DNA of 64,000 nucleotides, taken from Bombyx mori. Lineage: Eukaryota; Arthropoda; Insecta; Lepidoptera; Bombycidae. Where the stretch lies: contig NC_085131.1 in the NCBI RefSeq assembly GCF_030269925.1, positions 758,001 to 822,000 on the forward strand, given 5' to 3'. Shown one piece after another: positions 1-12,741 of this stretch (its first letter is position 1; each line of letters begins with the position of its first letter). A model generated the notes under the pieces. The model was given only the letters and a program-made list of their open reading frames with translations, had not been told where the DNA came from and did not search any database. Made by a program: the position numbers and the translations under genes.

Positions 1-131
1 GCTTTGTTCTGGTTATTGAACGATAACGTAATGTACTGAAACAATATGGATGTAAATCAATCGAGACGGCAGAACGCGTGGCGTCTGTACCTAATGATAT
101 AAATATTAATTATTTTAGAAATATATTTAAT

Positions 132-440
132 ACTAGCTGACCCGGCAGACTTCGTAGTGCCTCAATCGATAAATAAAAGACCTAAACTTTTGTATAAAAT
201 AAACTTAAAACAAACAAAACGAATCCGTCCGACACATCAAAGGAAAAACAAAATTGTTATTTTTATTTAATTCCGAGCATTTTCTTATTTATTTACCTTT
301 TAAACCTTCTCTGGATTTCCACAAATAATTTAAGACCATAATTAGCCAAATCGGTCCAGCCGTTCTCGAGTTTTAGCGGGACCAACGAACAGCAATTCAT
401 TTTTATATATGTATATAGAAGAGAAGATAGAAGATATGGA
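132..440 (+). repeat. Interspersed repeat, RTE-type fragment
   Basis: The stretch opens with CTAGCTGACCCGGCAGACTT and closes with a sentence-like block (CGGTCCAGCCGTTCTCGAG, then AACGAACAGCAATTC and an AT-rich run). I recognise this from memory as a common lepidopteran interspersed repeat, usually classed with RTE-like non-LTR elements. There is no open frame. A shorter relative lies near 32085-32190 next to a TA microsatellite. The class is recalled and not proven here. Confidence 0.45.
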
Positions 441-1079
441 TTTTAGAAATATATTTAACATTATAAATAAATAAAATATGGAAAATATCGACAGGCACGT
501 ACCTACTTGTTTCTTACAGAGTCACAGTTCATGGAAGAACAGTGCTGTTCGCTTTGTACAAATTGTATCGATATTTTTTTTTTAAATTTAGTACTAGTTA
601 CATCTTCAGTACTCTGAGATTATACAACAAACAAACAAATGTTTACATCTACAACGTCTACAACGCGTTACACATTTTTCTATATGTATATAAATGAGAA
701 GCCGCGCCGCTGTGGTTCGTGTCTTTGGACTAATTACCGTAATAAATACATACATTAAAGCGCATAGGCTGTAAGCTTCTTCTACTCATTTATAGGAATA
801 AAAGTATATTTATCTATGATTTATTGTTTCAAAATTGGAGATGAATTAGTTAAGCTATACCTACACAATATTTTAAAAATAGTTAAAGTACGTTCATTTT
901 TCTAGTTTTAATATTCGGACATCACAATTCTTGTTATGCATCAACATTTCCGGGTATTAGCGGCATTACGAGAACAGTGGATCATAGTGGAATCAGTAGC
1001 ATTTTCGTTAACAGAGGCGCACATTGTATATATAGCGCCATTACAACCGCTCTACACTGATGTATCTAAACAGAATTTT

Positions 1080-1484
1080 ATTTTTTTTAGTTCCTAGTTG
1101 GGTGGACGATTCACAGCCCACCTGGTGTTGAGTGGTTACTGGAGCCCATAGACATTTACAACGTAAATGCGCCACCCACCTTGAGATGTAAGTTCTGAGG
1201 TCTCAGTATAGTTACAACGGCTGCCCCACCCTTCAAGCCGAAACGCATTTACTGCTTCACGGCAGAAATAGGCAGGGTGGTGGTACCTACCCCTGCGGAC
1301 TCACAAGAGGTCCTACCAACAGTAATTACACAAATTATGTTATTCTTGTGGAAGTCAATCGTGAACACTTGTTAAGTACGTATATCAATACAAAAATTGG
1401 TACCCACCTGCGGGATTCGAACACCGGTTACATCGCTAGATACGAATGCACCGGACGTCTTATCCTTTAGGCCACGACGACTTC
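1080..1484 (-). repeat. Bm1-type tRNA-derived SINE, near full length
   Basis: Read on the minus strand, this starts with a tRNA-like head (GTCGTCGTGGCCTAAAGGAT, then a B-box-like GGTGTTCGAATCC near 1420) and ends in a tail with CACCAGGTGGGCTGTGAATC and an A-rich 3' end (T-run at 1080-1089 on +). The same consensus recurs at 29218-29657 and 39474-39823 and as fragments elsewhere in the window. The A and B boxes would give an internal RNA polymerase III promoter. A short further piece lies at 1540-1584. Confidence 0.75.
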
Positions 1485-2010
1485 ATGTACAGTATATAAT
1501 TTATTTAGTTATGAGTAGGTTCAGATATCTACATATTTGTCGTGCGGACTCACAAGCGGTCCTACCACCAGTAAATAAAGAGCTAGCTTCTCTAGGGCTT
1601 TAAATATTTTGGCCCGTATCAACTATTAAAACCTCAATCATCCGAATAAACAGAATTTGTTAACTGTCGGACCAAAACTCAATAACCGATGGATCATCGA
1701 ACACAGAGTGATTCTAAAGCCGATACTGTATTTCTTTTCAATCGACTCGAGTTCGTAATTTTATGAGCAACGCCTACGCAGCCCAGTTGGCGTTGTGCCG
1801 AAATCTTGCTAATTTCAGAGTTTCGAATCGAAATATCTTACGCGTGCTTATTATTGCAGATTTTGCAACACTAACCCTTATTTAGATTCGGTTTATCTAG
1901 GATTCAAAGTGCTCATTTTTCACCAATGGTTTCCTGGTATTACTAATTTTTTAACGATTATTGTCATACATAAACTAAAGGATAAAAATACTTAAACGAA
2001 CAATCTCTAA

Positions 2011-2202
2011 AGCCTTGTTCGGACTAGGCGAGTATTTTAGTCGAGTACCGAGTAATTTAGTGGTTAAACTACTCGCTACTCGCCCGAAAAAATAGAACAA
2101 AATGGATTGACTTGACTAAACTATTTACTAAACTACTCGACTAAATTTTAGGTGCTCAGACACATTTAGCTACTAAAATACTCGCCTAGTCCGAACAAGG
2201 CT
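2011..2202. mobile_element. PIF/Harbinger-like MITE, 192 bp
   Basis: The first 31 bases (AGCCTTGTTCGGACTAGGCG onward, 2011-2041) are the exact reverse complement of the last 31 (2172-2202). The element is flanked on both sides by TAA (2008-2010 and 2203-2205), which fits the 3-bp TWA target duplications of the PIF/Harbinger superfamily. There is no coding capacity. The middle holds further inverted and direct copies of ACTACTCG, so the whole element can fold into a long hairpin. Confidence 0.8.
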
Positions 2203-2205
2203 TAA

Positions 2206-2997
2206 GTAGCACTTTCGTTTTTTATTAACGTATATCGTATTTACATTCGACCTCACATTTAAAATTACTATGAAACAAAGAGGCGATACATGTACGTAAC
2301 AACAAAATTGTTAGCTTGTAGGTTGTCATTATTGCGCGCGTAAAAAAACATAGGTACCTACATTAGAACCGCCATTCCAAAAAGCGCGGCAAACCAATTG
2401 CCATAACCTGACATACCACTTTCGAGCATCCGGTGTTGACGGAAATACCAAACATGTTGGACAGAGAGATTTTTAAAAGACTTAATCGCGTCTTTTTATA
2501 CTGTTCTATAGCAAAAATATAGTTTATAATGTGTTCTAATGTGCCTCAGACTGTCTTTTGAACATATTTTCTATTAAAAAATTGCAAAAGAAGTGTATAT
2601 TGTAGACGTTTACAAAAATAGTTCAATTAGTTGTGTCATGGTAAAGGTTTCCTGCACTGATATTGAAAAATACAACAAGCTTGTTCCTATCTGACACACC
2701 AATAAGCAGCATTATTTCCTCATTTTCTAGTTGATTTTTGTGTTGCTACCTTACACAGTGGCAGTAGTTTTTTTTTAATAATACAGAATCAGAATTACAA
2801 TTGCTAATTCTTACATACCTATATTATAATAATGAACATTGTAAGCTTCATTTACATTGGTTTAGTTTTTGTGAATATTAGTGTGCACTTAGATTACAGA
2901 CTATAAGAAGCTATTGCATCAGCTTATATAGTCATAAGTTGATGCAACAGCCTGACAGTCTCTAGATTGAATCACAGTTACAATATTTGGTCTAGTT
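2206..2997. other. Non-coding spacer
   Basis: AT-rich sequence without a convincing exon, RNA gene or recognisable repeat. Confidence 0.5.
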
Positions 2998-3118
2998 TTG
3001 GTATGGACGGTAGGCAATGGTTTGGCTCTGCCCCTGGCATTGCTGAAGTCCATGGGCGACGGTAACCACTCACCATCAGGTGGGCCGTATGCTCGTCTGC
3101 CTACAAGAGCAATAAAAA
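2998..3118 (+). mobile_element. 5'-truncated LINE, 3' tail only
   Basis: The stretch matches the last ~110 bases of the LINE at 45393-48118 (GGTAGGCA..GGCTTGGCTCTGCC, then CCATGGGCGACGGTAACCAC) and ends AGCAATAAAAAAAA. It includes the end of the LINE reading frame (the Gly-Ile-Ala-Glu-Val-His-Gly-Arg-Arg tail region) and the short 3' UTR, so it is a dead-on-arrival copy. Confidence 0.8.
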
Positions 3119-4368
3119 AAAGTCATGTGCCAGTTCATTTGGACAATTGTTCAATCACATTTTGTTTTCATTTTATTTCTAACTGTAAGTATGCACAGGA
3201 CTTGGACTTTAAACTTCATTATTTGTGATAGGCTGTGGAATTCAACTGACATGGCTTTTAATATTGCATTTCTTAATATTGCTTTGTATCTGAAAAATTT
3301 CAATGTGGAATCAAGTGCAACCCTAAAGTTGAATATTGTAAACCCAGATTCGCATTGTATTGTTTTATTAAACAGACCCTTATTTACTGAGAATATTGAT
3401 TTCTTGTCTAGAAAGCAGTCAAGATCTCAATCTCTAATTAAGTTCATCATTTTTGTTTCAATGTGCACAGAGATATAAAGTTGATACAATTTTATTATAC
3501 TAGATAGAAATGTAATAATGAATTTGTAAGAATTATAAAATATTAAAAATAGGGCAAGAAATATGAAAGATAAGTGAATAATAATGCAATAGCTGATAAT
3601 TATGATAGACAACAGATTATCACTACCGCTTCTGAAACAGGTTTTAGAGTAAAAATGTATGGGAAAATCTGAAAACATGGGACATAAAACAACTTATGAT
3701 ATCAGCATTTTAGATAAACCTAACAAGCATGAGTGATTGCATTCTTGTAAAACATTTCCTCCTTATAATCAATAGGAATAATTCAGATGAAAGTTCATAA
3801 ATTGGTAATAATGTAATGTTTTGTTAGTTTTAAGAATTCAAGCCTACCTGTTTTTTAAAATACAAGAAAGAATGATGACTAGATTATAGTATTGTTTGCC
3901 TAATTATTGTTTTTTATTTACTTATTCAATCAATAATATGTATGTAAAAAACAGTCTAAAGATCAAATAGTAAACATATGTTTCAGCTTGCAATAATAAA
4001 ACAATCAAGTTCCTTCCCACTTAATAACCTTGTGGTGTTTTATTTCTTTGTTTTACAAAACAAGATCTTATCACAATGCATTATCAGTTTATGCATGACA
4101 TTCCAGCTAATGCATGTTTTACACGTTATTTTTAAGGAGTTAAGCATAATGCATATGATTGGTCTGGTAATGATACGAGAGACTCGTATTAAATAGTGAC
4201 GAGTAATACCGAAAAAAGTGTTTAATGCAATACTCGACGAGCGACCAAAGTTCAAGTAATTATGAAAGGTTAAATCTAGTACATAACAACAGTCATGTAT
4301 CACGCGGCTAAACGTTAAGTCCGGAGTAGCGAAATAACTACATTAACAAACAAACAACACTCAAATAC
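3119..4368. other. Non-coding spacer
   Basis: AT-rich sequence. The open frames here are short, low in complexity and not recognisable. No exon of the leftward gene that starts at 4402/4677 could be found in it, so if that gene is real its first intron covers this stretch. Confidence 0.45.
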
Positions 4369-4402
4369 CTGAGTCGAACGTCTTCTCGGATCCCCCGGTC
4401 AT
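4369..4402 (-). CDS. Candidate first coding exon of a leftward gene (form A)
   Basis: On the minus strand an ATG at 4402 opens eleven codons (MTGGSEKTFDS) plus one base and runs into CAG|GTATTT, a reasonable donor. The 200 bases upstream (4403-4600) are richer in CG than the surroundings, as expected for a promoter or 5' UTR. No later exon is visible in the remaining 4.4 kb, so the body of the gene would lie beyond the left edge. I do not recognise the peptide. A second candidate first exon at 4623-4677 ends in the same phase. Confidence 0.35.
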
Positions 4403-4622
4403 TCTCACGAAGTTTGATGCCTAATGAACCAGTCAAAGCTCGAGGTTGACCGTGCGCTCCGTTCCTGGCAGCCCAGGACCACGATCCACGCAGCAATTAT
4501 AAAAAGAACCCAATTTCAATGTCACAAATGCAACACGAGGGTACTGAAGACGTCTCAGCCTCGCGCGGACGTCGAACACACTAACCGCGGACTATACACA
4601 GAAAAATCGTAACATAATTTAC

Positions 4623-4677
4623 CTTCTCCCTCATGGTCATAGCGTTCCCGATGTTTATGTCCTTCGTTTTCAGCCAT
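4623..4677 (-). CDS. Candidate alternative first coding exon of the same leftward gene (form B)
   Basis: On the minus strand an ATG at 4677 opens eighteen codons of a very polar, His/Arg/Glu-rich peptide (MAENEGHKHRERYDHEGE) and one further base before GAAG|GTAAAT. The donor leaves phase 1, the same as the exon at 4369-4402, so either exon could splice to the same downstream exon with its frame kept. The open frame also extends upstream to 4878 and a few residues past the donor to 4555. No family was recognised. Confidence 0.3.
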
Positions 4678-4877
4678 ATTCAATTTATTTATTACGGACA
4701 CTAACTTCACTGAACATAGCGACGTAAAATTTTTCCAACACGACGCAGGTTGGTTGACAATATTGACAAGTTGACATTTACGTAAATTGATAGACGTGTC
4801 ATTTGTCAATTCTGGAGTAAATACAAAAAACCGGTTAAAGCTATGGGTTAAAGTCGTGATTCCATTTGAAACTGTCA

Positions 4878-5465
4878 TTTTTGTGATATTCTTTATGATT
4901 TTATGGCCTGAACCTTTAAATCAATCATCTTTAGGAAGTAATTATACATAGAGATAGAAATTGAGAGAGTATTATATGATTACTTTTGTGGAGTCAAATA
5001 ATTTATTTATGTAATTTGTACAAATTATTTAATCTTGCTAAACGATAAAAGTGTCAAATAAAACTGCTAAAATCAAAGCTTTATTTATAGAGGGCGTAGC
5101 CAGCTTTTTCATTTAAAGTGATGGTAGTGATTTTATTAGTTCTTTTTCAGAATCATATTCCTTGGACAGACGAGGTGATGAAATGGTTACTGAATCTCAT
5201 AGACATTTCAGTTCTCTTAATATCTAAATGACATCGATCTAGCCCTTGCATGCTAAGTTTTTCACATTATTTTCAAATGATATTGGAACATTTGGCGTTA
5301 GTGGTAACAAGTAATTAAAAATGTGTTCAATGTTTGGCTTTTTTTGATCAGTTTGAAATCGTAGAGTATTTGTAGGCTAACCATTTATTTTGTGTGTGTG
5401 TGGAAAAACGAAATTCACTGAAAATGGCTTCTAAAACTCTTTCTAAATTTTAATGACAGGTTCAG
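4878..5465. other. Non-coding spacer
   Basis: AT-rich; no exon or repeat recognised. Confidence 0.45.
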
Positions 5466-5467
5466 TA

Positions 5468-7057
5468 GGTACCGTACAATGGGGTAAATAGGGACAAAAT
5501 CGACCTTCAGATTGAATTTTAAAATAGTTCCAATAAAATAGTCACTGCTCAACCAAATAAATAAGTTGAGTCTTGAACGTACCTAGGTGATAAAAACCGT
5601 TACATAATTTTAATTATTCATTTTAAAGAAATAATCGGTAAAATAATGGCCGTCCCAATTTACCCAGCGTCCGGGGTAAATTGACACGGTTAAGGGTTAA
5701 ATTGGGATATTTGTAAGGGTTGTCAACTCGCAGTACTGCGATATATAGGTAGGTGCCATATAATTATTTATATGGACCGAAATGATGAATACAATCCATA
5801 ATTTAAGCACAATACACAACATAGTGTAAATTAAGCTGGTTTCTATTCCGAAGCGATGTGACGTGAATGATAATCAACAATACAATGATCAAAAAAAGTA
5901 TGTGCATGTTATATTTTAGAAAATTATTATTTAATTTCCTTAAAAATCACAACTCTGAAACAAATTGATAAAATAGAATAAAAAATAGAAAACAAAAGGA
6001 CTGGAAATGCAATAATACAATTTTATTTAATCAACATTTTCAAAATAATCTTTGAGCAAGAGTAAGATATCAGGTGAATAAGATAAAAAAACAGCTTTAT
6101 CTGATTACTGCCAATAATAACAAAAATAAAAGAAATTCTTTCTAAGCTAAATAACTAAACTCAATTAATTCACTCACTCATAATTGGATATATCGGATTT
6201 TTAATTAATGTTACATTTAAAATCTGAGGCCTGTTTTTATTTGTGTGTGCGTTTTGAATGTTAACAAAATCATGATTCGATGCGTGAATAGATTCTGAAA
6301 TAACAAAAGTTTTGATTCGTTTGAGTTCTTTTAACTTTTAATTTTTTTTATTGCTATAAAGAACATACGACCGGGCAGATATTACAAGGTAAATGTCGCG
6401 AAAAAAAGTAATTATATATATACTTTTCTTTTACCTATAATACTTACATAAACTAACTGATAAACACATTAACCTTCTTTACATCACGCAATTAAGTGAT
6501 AGTATAGGCTAAAAAATCTATTATAAGATATCAGTGACAACCCTAACAAGCCATCCCTATTTTGTCTTTTGGCGTTCCAATTTTGTGTTTTCTCGTCCCT
6601 AATTTTTCCAGTCTCGTTCCCAATTACCCTACATACGTCCCAATTTTCCCCAAAAAGAAAGGAAAAAATATACATTTTTTATTTTGTCGAAATATTGTAT
6701 TTAAAATAAGAATATTGCAACTTACCGTTTGTTGTGGTATTTCCAGGTGTATTAAAAACTTATATAAACTGTGATCTTATTGAAAAAACAACGATAATAT
6801 TACTTTTTTTAAAAGTTCTTTAAGCTGTTTTAAAACTCACTTTTCAACCACTATTTTCAATTTAATTTGACGAATTTTTGGGACCAACTTAACTCATATT
6901 TAGTACTTCCATAGTTAACTTGGTTTTTCTTCTATACATTGATAAATATTAACTTAAACAAAATTAGGTAAATTCCGTGCTACAGGTACTTTGAGAATCT
7001 TCCGCAGGTTTGTCCCAATTTACCCCAGGATCCCAATTTACCCCATGTCATGGTACC
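5468..7057. mobile_element. TIR-bounded DNA element, about 1.6 kb, non-autonomous
   Basis: The left end reads GGTACCGTACAATGGGGTAA followed by ATAGGGAC. The right end, reverse-complemented, reads GGTACCATGACATGGGGTAA followed by ATTGGGA. Both ends abut TA. The motif GGGGTAAATTGGGAC and its complement recur inside (5650-5712 and 6550-6660) and again beside the right end (7013-7030). No transposase frame is present; the open frames at 6484-6774 and 6991-7188 are built from these repeats. The superfamily is unclear; a TA duplication would fit Tc1/mariner-like or related elements. It lies just upstream of PDCL3. Confidence 0.5.
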
Positions 7058-7204
7058 TATTGTTCTACATATTTCATGACAAAGTTTCCTTTGCCTGTCT
7101 CAATGTTAAGTCTATGGAAAAAATATCTGGTGTCAAATTTCCTGAAAAGCTGGAGCAAGTTTATGTATTTCAACTATTAGAATTTTAATTGTTAATTTAA
7201 TAAA

Positions 7205-9624
7205 ATGCAGGTATAATAAATGGAACTTATCAGTAAAATGATGTGCAGTACATTAAAGTGAAAAGTTTAATTTTATTTTGTTGTTTATTTTTAGAACCCC
7301 AATGAAGATACAGAATGGAACGATACCCTTCGAAAGATGGGTATTATACCGCAGAAAGAAGCGGAGTTTTCGGAGGCCGATATTGTGAACATGATAGAGG
7401 ACACAATACAGCAAAAGGAAGCTGAAAGTAGGTCAACAAATACGAATTTTTGAGGTTAAGCTCTACGATGTAAATGCAATATGTATTGGCTCATCAGTAA
7501 TCAACAGTGAATCATTACCCGGAAACACTGAACGTAATGAACTTCGAAACTTTTTGGTTTAAGTACCTATAATTTCATTATTCATTATACATTCCTTTAG
7601 ACTAGTCTAGTTTATAATTGATATGCATCACCAGTACACTAAATGAATCCTGGAATTAAACAGTCACCAAATTAATAGTTTTCTTTCTGCAATTCAATCA
7701 TTTTGTTAAAAAAATTCTTTGCATCCAACACCTTATGAAATGTTCAGCCAAGCGAGACTCATCACCTAAATTAGCTCTAGTAAGTACAGTTAAGTGGGAC
7801 GCATTCATTTTTGTACTGGCATAGATAATGAATATTCACCAATTATGAATTTTTTGGTGATTATTTGTTACATCAAAATACATTTGCTTGAATTTATATA
7901 TAAACTAAATTGAAAATATTCAGGAATAACAAGACATGTTAAGACACTACTAATGTTTAAAGAAATATTTTTCTTAAAGATCTGACAAAATGTTAGTCAC
8001 ACTCTGTATTATTATAATTATAAATGTTCAGCTATGAATTTACAATTAACTTTGTGTTTTGTTTTCCATTCTGACATACTGAACAATTAACCCTACGAAT
8101 TTAAGAAGTGACTCCCTCAAAAATGTAGTAATCATCACCTATTGGGTGCAGAGAATTGATAGGATAGTTAATGAGTTCATTTCATTGGTAGAACGCCAGT
8201 TCAGTTGATAGGGACACTTTTTTTAACATCAGCCAAAACACCATCGTAGATAGTTGTATGCTGAGGACGAGAGTTCAAGCCACCCTTGGCAAGTGTTTTG
8301 AACACTATAAACTACATAATTAACTGGACTGACTGTGATGGTCTCCAATAATAACAATTTTTACTTATTCACAGAACAAAAACAATTATCTGAGTTAGAC
8401 CTTGATGGATTGGACGAACTTGAAGATTCAGAAGATGAGGCTGTTATAGAAGAGTACCGCAGGAAACGATTAGCAGAAATTAAGAAGCTGTCTGAGAAGC
8501 CTAGATTCGGAGAAGTGCGAGAAGTCTCTGGTCAAGATTATGTGCAGGAGGTTAACAAGGCTGGTCAAGACATTTGGGTGGTCATTCATTTGTACAAACA
8601 GGGGTGAGTGGAACGATGAATAAGATATAAAGACATTAGATAAACCAATATCAATGTATGTAGTTTTTTTCCTCTAGATAACCTAGCACTGACTTTTTAT
8701 GTCATTGGGCCATTATGACCCTTTATCTGCAGACTGCTCCAATGATTATTATCAATCATATAAATCAAAAAATTTCAGAATACAACAATGTGCACTAATA
8801 AATCAACATCTACGAGAATTAGCAGTCAAGTTTCCCTACACAAAATTCTTGAAAGCCATTGCTCAGACTTGCATCCCAAACTTCCCAGAGAGGAATCTGC
8901 CTAGTTTATTTGTTTACTTTGAGGGCGAAATGAAGCAGCAGTTTGTGGGGTCCCACGAACTAAGGGGCACCAGTTTGACTTGTGATGGTAAGCTATGAGA
9001 ATTGATTTTTATAGTTTTTTTTTAATTTAATTATAATTGGTTACATTTTTAGTAAGGATTACTATTAGTGATTGTTATCATATAACAATAGCACCACAAG
9101 GCTTGCTTCTCACCAATAGCAAATTTAATACAGTAGTAGTAATTTAGTCAGTAGCAGTATAACATGTGAGTCTCCATTGAGAAGCATCCGTTTTGCCACC
9201 AAGAGTGAACTTCAATACAGTGTATTGTAGTTGAAGTAGCTGTGAATAAATCAATTTTTAAATGATGGTAATTGATAGCTTGATACCTTATATAGCATGG
9301 CCAATAGTTCTATGTGAACTTTGTGAATCAATTCACTTTTGTAGTGGTTGTTATAGAGTTATGTATGAATTAAATTATATTGACATTGAAAAATAGACAA
9401 AAATGAAAATATAATGAATAAAATGAGTCTGAACCGTGAGATATTAGTGATTATAGTCAAATTGAGATGAGCTAGTGGAAAGTAATAAAATAAATGTATT
9501 TGAATTTCCAGAACTCGAATACATACTCGGTAAGGTTGGAGCTGTCGAAACGAGCATAACAGAAGATCCCCGACCAAAGATCAAAGACAAGTTGTTTACT
9601 GACCTTGGAAGTAATGACTGGTGA
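7205..9624 (+). CDS. PDCL3: Phosducin-like protein 3 (viral IAP-associated factor)
   Basis: PDCL3 is a cytosolic thioredoxin-fold co-chaperone. In other animals it binds the CCT/TRiC chaperonin and assists tubulin and actin folding; it was also found as an IAP-binding factor. Coding exons: 7205-7210 (only ATGCAG), 7295-7427, 8375-8603, 8779-8987, 9512-9624. Together they give 229 residues, close to the ~240 usual for the family, and the frame closes at every GT-AG junction. The N-terminus has the family signature [11 protein letters not shown]. Exon 3 carries an acidic helix and [16 protein letters not shown]; exon 4 has CALINQHL and [12 protein letters not shown]; exon 5 has [11 protein letters not shown], and the protein ends in NDW. 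The ATGCAG start is chosen because relatives begin Met-Gln-Asp/Asn-Pro; the 5' UTR exon was not located. AATAAA at 9907 is a likely polyadenylation signal. Confidence 0.93.
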
Positions 9625-12600
9625 TTTTAGAATATTAATTTATGTTAAAGTTAATTTATATTTTATGTTACATCTAACAGTATGTTTTTTTTTTAAACTG
9701 TATTCTGTCGCTTTACTTATCAAAAGCTTCTTATGTGAACTGTATTAAATTAATATATTAAGGTTTGTGCTAAATGAGCATCATTATCAAGTGAACTTGT
9801 GTTGTTATATAGGACCCCGTTGTAAAAAAAAATCTATAGTAATGGCGTATATACAGAGACCGGTTAACCCATGTCTGATGGCAGTCTTTTTGTGGTAATT
9901 GATTCAAATAAAAATTAAAACTTCTTTAGTCGCAAACAATTGATATAACTAGATTTAATTGTTACAACAAAACTTGCGAAAGTATGTGACTGTATGAAAT
10001 TCAAGTCATATATTTTGATTTAAACGGTCAGGTCAAAGGGCATTTGTTTATTTAATCCTTTGAAAAAAAAAAATTTGCTCACTGACCTCTTATAAATGAG
10101 GACAAATAAGCCTCGCGTCGCAGCGCAGTTGGTCACTCACACAGGGCTACAGGTTTTAGTTCAATAATATAGTAACAAATATATTTTTATACAAATGTAT
10201 TGTAGATGAGACTAAAAGAAATGAATTTGTAATTTTTTTCGTTCAAACATACACTAGGGCCTATCCAAAACTTTATAACGAAGGCGGGAATCATGTCTGT
10301 CTTAATAGAATGAAATTATTTATGAAAATATGAATATATTTTTGCCTTATTGTATTTATAAAAGTTATATTGAAAATTTTTGCCTTCTGGGATGTAGTAT
10401 TACTAATTTCTTGTTTTTAATGCACAATGTTAATTTATTTGTTTATTTACTCATTGTCCATAAATACAATTCGTAACCGGATGCTAATAACAAAATAGTC
10501 TGATTAGTACTTCATCAAGCGCATACAGTTTGTATACCCAGTTATGGGACTTTTTTGGGGTTTTAATGCTTCATTGTATTTCTAGCTTTCGTGGAGTAAA
10601 TGCTATTCTATATGTTTAAGTACTCTTCCCTGATAACTAAGACTTTGATCCAATTTGTGCACATCAATTCATAGTATGAGTATTCTACCAGCGCCTCATG
10701 CTTTACGTTGACAATTACCCTATACGACATTATAATATGTGGTTAATCATTGTGTATTTATGTACAATCAATGTCAGATCGTAGTATGTATAGATCTAAA
10801 CTGATAAGTGTAACGAGGAATAGCACTAACACAAGAGCGGCTCGGTTACCTGTTGTAGCATAATTGATTAAAACCTTTGTTTTAAGAAATTATGAAGAAA
10901 TGAAAAAAAATGTTAAAATTTTTTTTGTTCCATGCAACACTTTAATGTCAATTACATGTCATTTAATTTAAATACACATATACCAATATATAATTACTAA
11001 AATAAAACGAAGACTTAGTGTAAATATGATAAGAATCTACATCTGTATTTGATTATTTACAATTAAATATGTTTGCTGTTCATTGGTTTTTTTTTCAATG
11101 ACATACGCACACACAATACTTACTACGCAACGCAATAGATTATAGCTGTATTTTATTCTTAAATTACTTTTCGACGAATTTACAGTACATATAATCTATG
11201 TAAAAATGCCGTCCATTGGCTAGATCTATCTTAGCTATTTATGGCTTTAAATGTTCCCTAACTGTCTTAATGAAGTTCCTATGGGGAAAATGGAAGATTA
11301 AATGTTGCTGTAATTGAGTTGTATGTTGTTTTACGTGTGAGAGGGAACTTCATGTGCCGGATTGTGCAGGACCGAGCTTACAAGGGTTTGACTGGATCCC
11401 TGAATACTATGAATTTACGGTTATTTTAACTGACTTACTTTATTACAATTTTAAACCATGAATTTCACCTTGTGCCTTTAATGTCTGTCTATATGTGAGC
11501 ATTTATGAACATAGCAGCCAAATAAAATTGTAGTCATGGCTATGATCTGCTGCAGAGAATTATCCTTTAATCAAGGTCACATTGTGTTTAAGTGTGTGAA
11601 GTACCTTTGTGAAAAAATCTTTCGAATGTTCTTGACACATAATTTCGGTTTTTGCTCCGTTCGAACTTCCTTGAATCCTGAGAACTATTGTCACTTAAGG
11701 CCCGTAACATCGATTGTGGTTTAAACCAAAGATTAACAAAACTTAGGTCAAGTTTGATCCATAGATTCAACTTCTTTCGTAATATCAATACGAAAACAAA
11801 CTTAATTTAGCTAAACTGAGATGATGTTTTGCAATATTTTTTGTTCAATTCATTCTTTTCAAACTTTTATTATGTCTCAAGTTGAAAGAACTTTACTGTA
11901 CTTGACGTTATTAAAAAAAAAATGTTAGCATGATTGGTTGAAAAACCGATTTCTTACAAAGTTTAGAAGCAATATGGGAAAATTTAATAAAAATTTACTT
12001 TGTGAATAATCAGATGAAGGAGCTAACTTGGTCCAAACTAGCCAAATAATTCAACAGTTTGTTTTGTTGTGTTTACTTGAGCCTGGTGCAATCCAGTTTA
12101 TAGATATTTATAGCATAATATGGGCATAAGTTTATAGATATTTATATTTACTAAGTTCGACACTAAACAACAGCTCTGTTGACTTCAAGCGGCCATTTTG
12201 TAAAGAACAGTTTAAACCCAACTCGAACTTCGAAATTGTTGAAACTCCGAAGGAGAGGTTGACTATAATTGAGATTACGAGCCCGTCGTCATTGAGCGCT
12301 TAATCTTTCGATTTTAGTTTAAACTAGGATTGATATTACGGGCCTTAATCTAAGCTATCCTGGTGGTTTTATTAAAACGTTTATAGAAAGTTTCTTTGTC
12401 ACAAAAGTCATGTTGAGATATACGTGGATTTTATGGAAGCGAGAAGTGACCCATTGTCCCGAAATCTACATATCTATAGAATTAAGTTTGCGCGTAAGTA
12501 GCCTACTTTATTTAGAACAATACTATAATTCTTATAAATATCTCCATGCTAAACGGGTCTTAATAGGGTAATAGGAACAATTGTCCCTACAATTGACTGT

Positions 12601-12741
12601 ACATAGTCAGTAATATTGACTCTTGATGAAAGTAATCATTCTGGTGTCCAACCGCCATGCTAAAGTCGCACAGAACACCCAAACTGCTTTAATCCAGATT
12701 GAGAACATCGGAACAAAATGTATTAATTAGCATATAATATA
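9625..12741. other. Intergenic spacer between PDCL3 and IntS1
   Basis: The first ~290 bases are probably the PDCL3 3' UTR, up to AATAAA at 9907-9912. The rest is AT-rich, with no exon, RNA gene or repeat that I can name. The IntS1 3' UTR must lie in the last few hundred bases (TTTATT, the complement of AATAAA, at 12507). Confidence 0.5.

Noticed and set aside
1400..1484. Possible tRNA gene
   Set aside because: The A/B-box-like sequence is the head of the Bm1-type SINE, repeated at 16340, 29580 and 39474; it does not fold as a complete tRNA with an anticodon arm.
1397..1603. Open frame of 68 codons
   Set aside because: Reads across the tRNA-like head of a SINE; not a gene.
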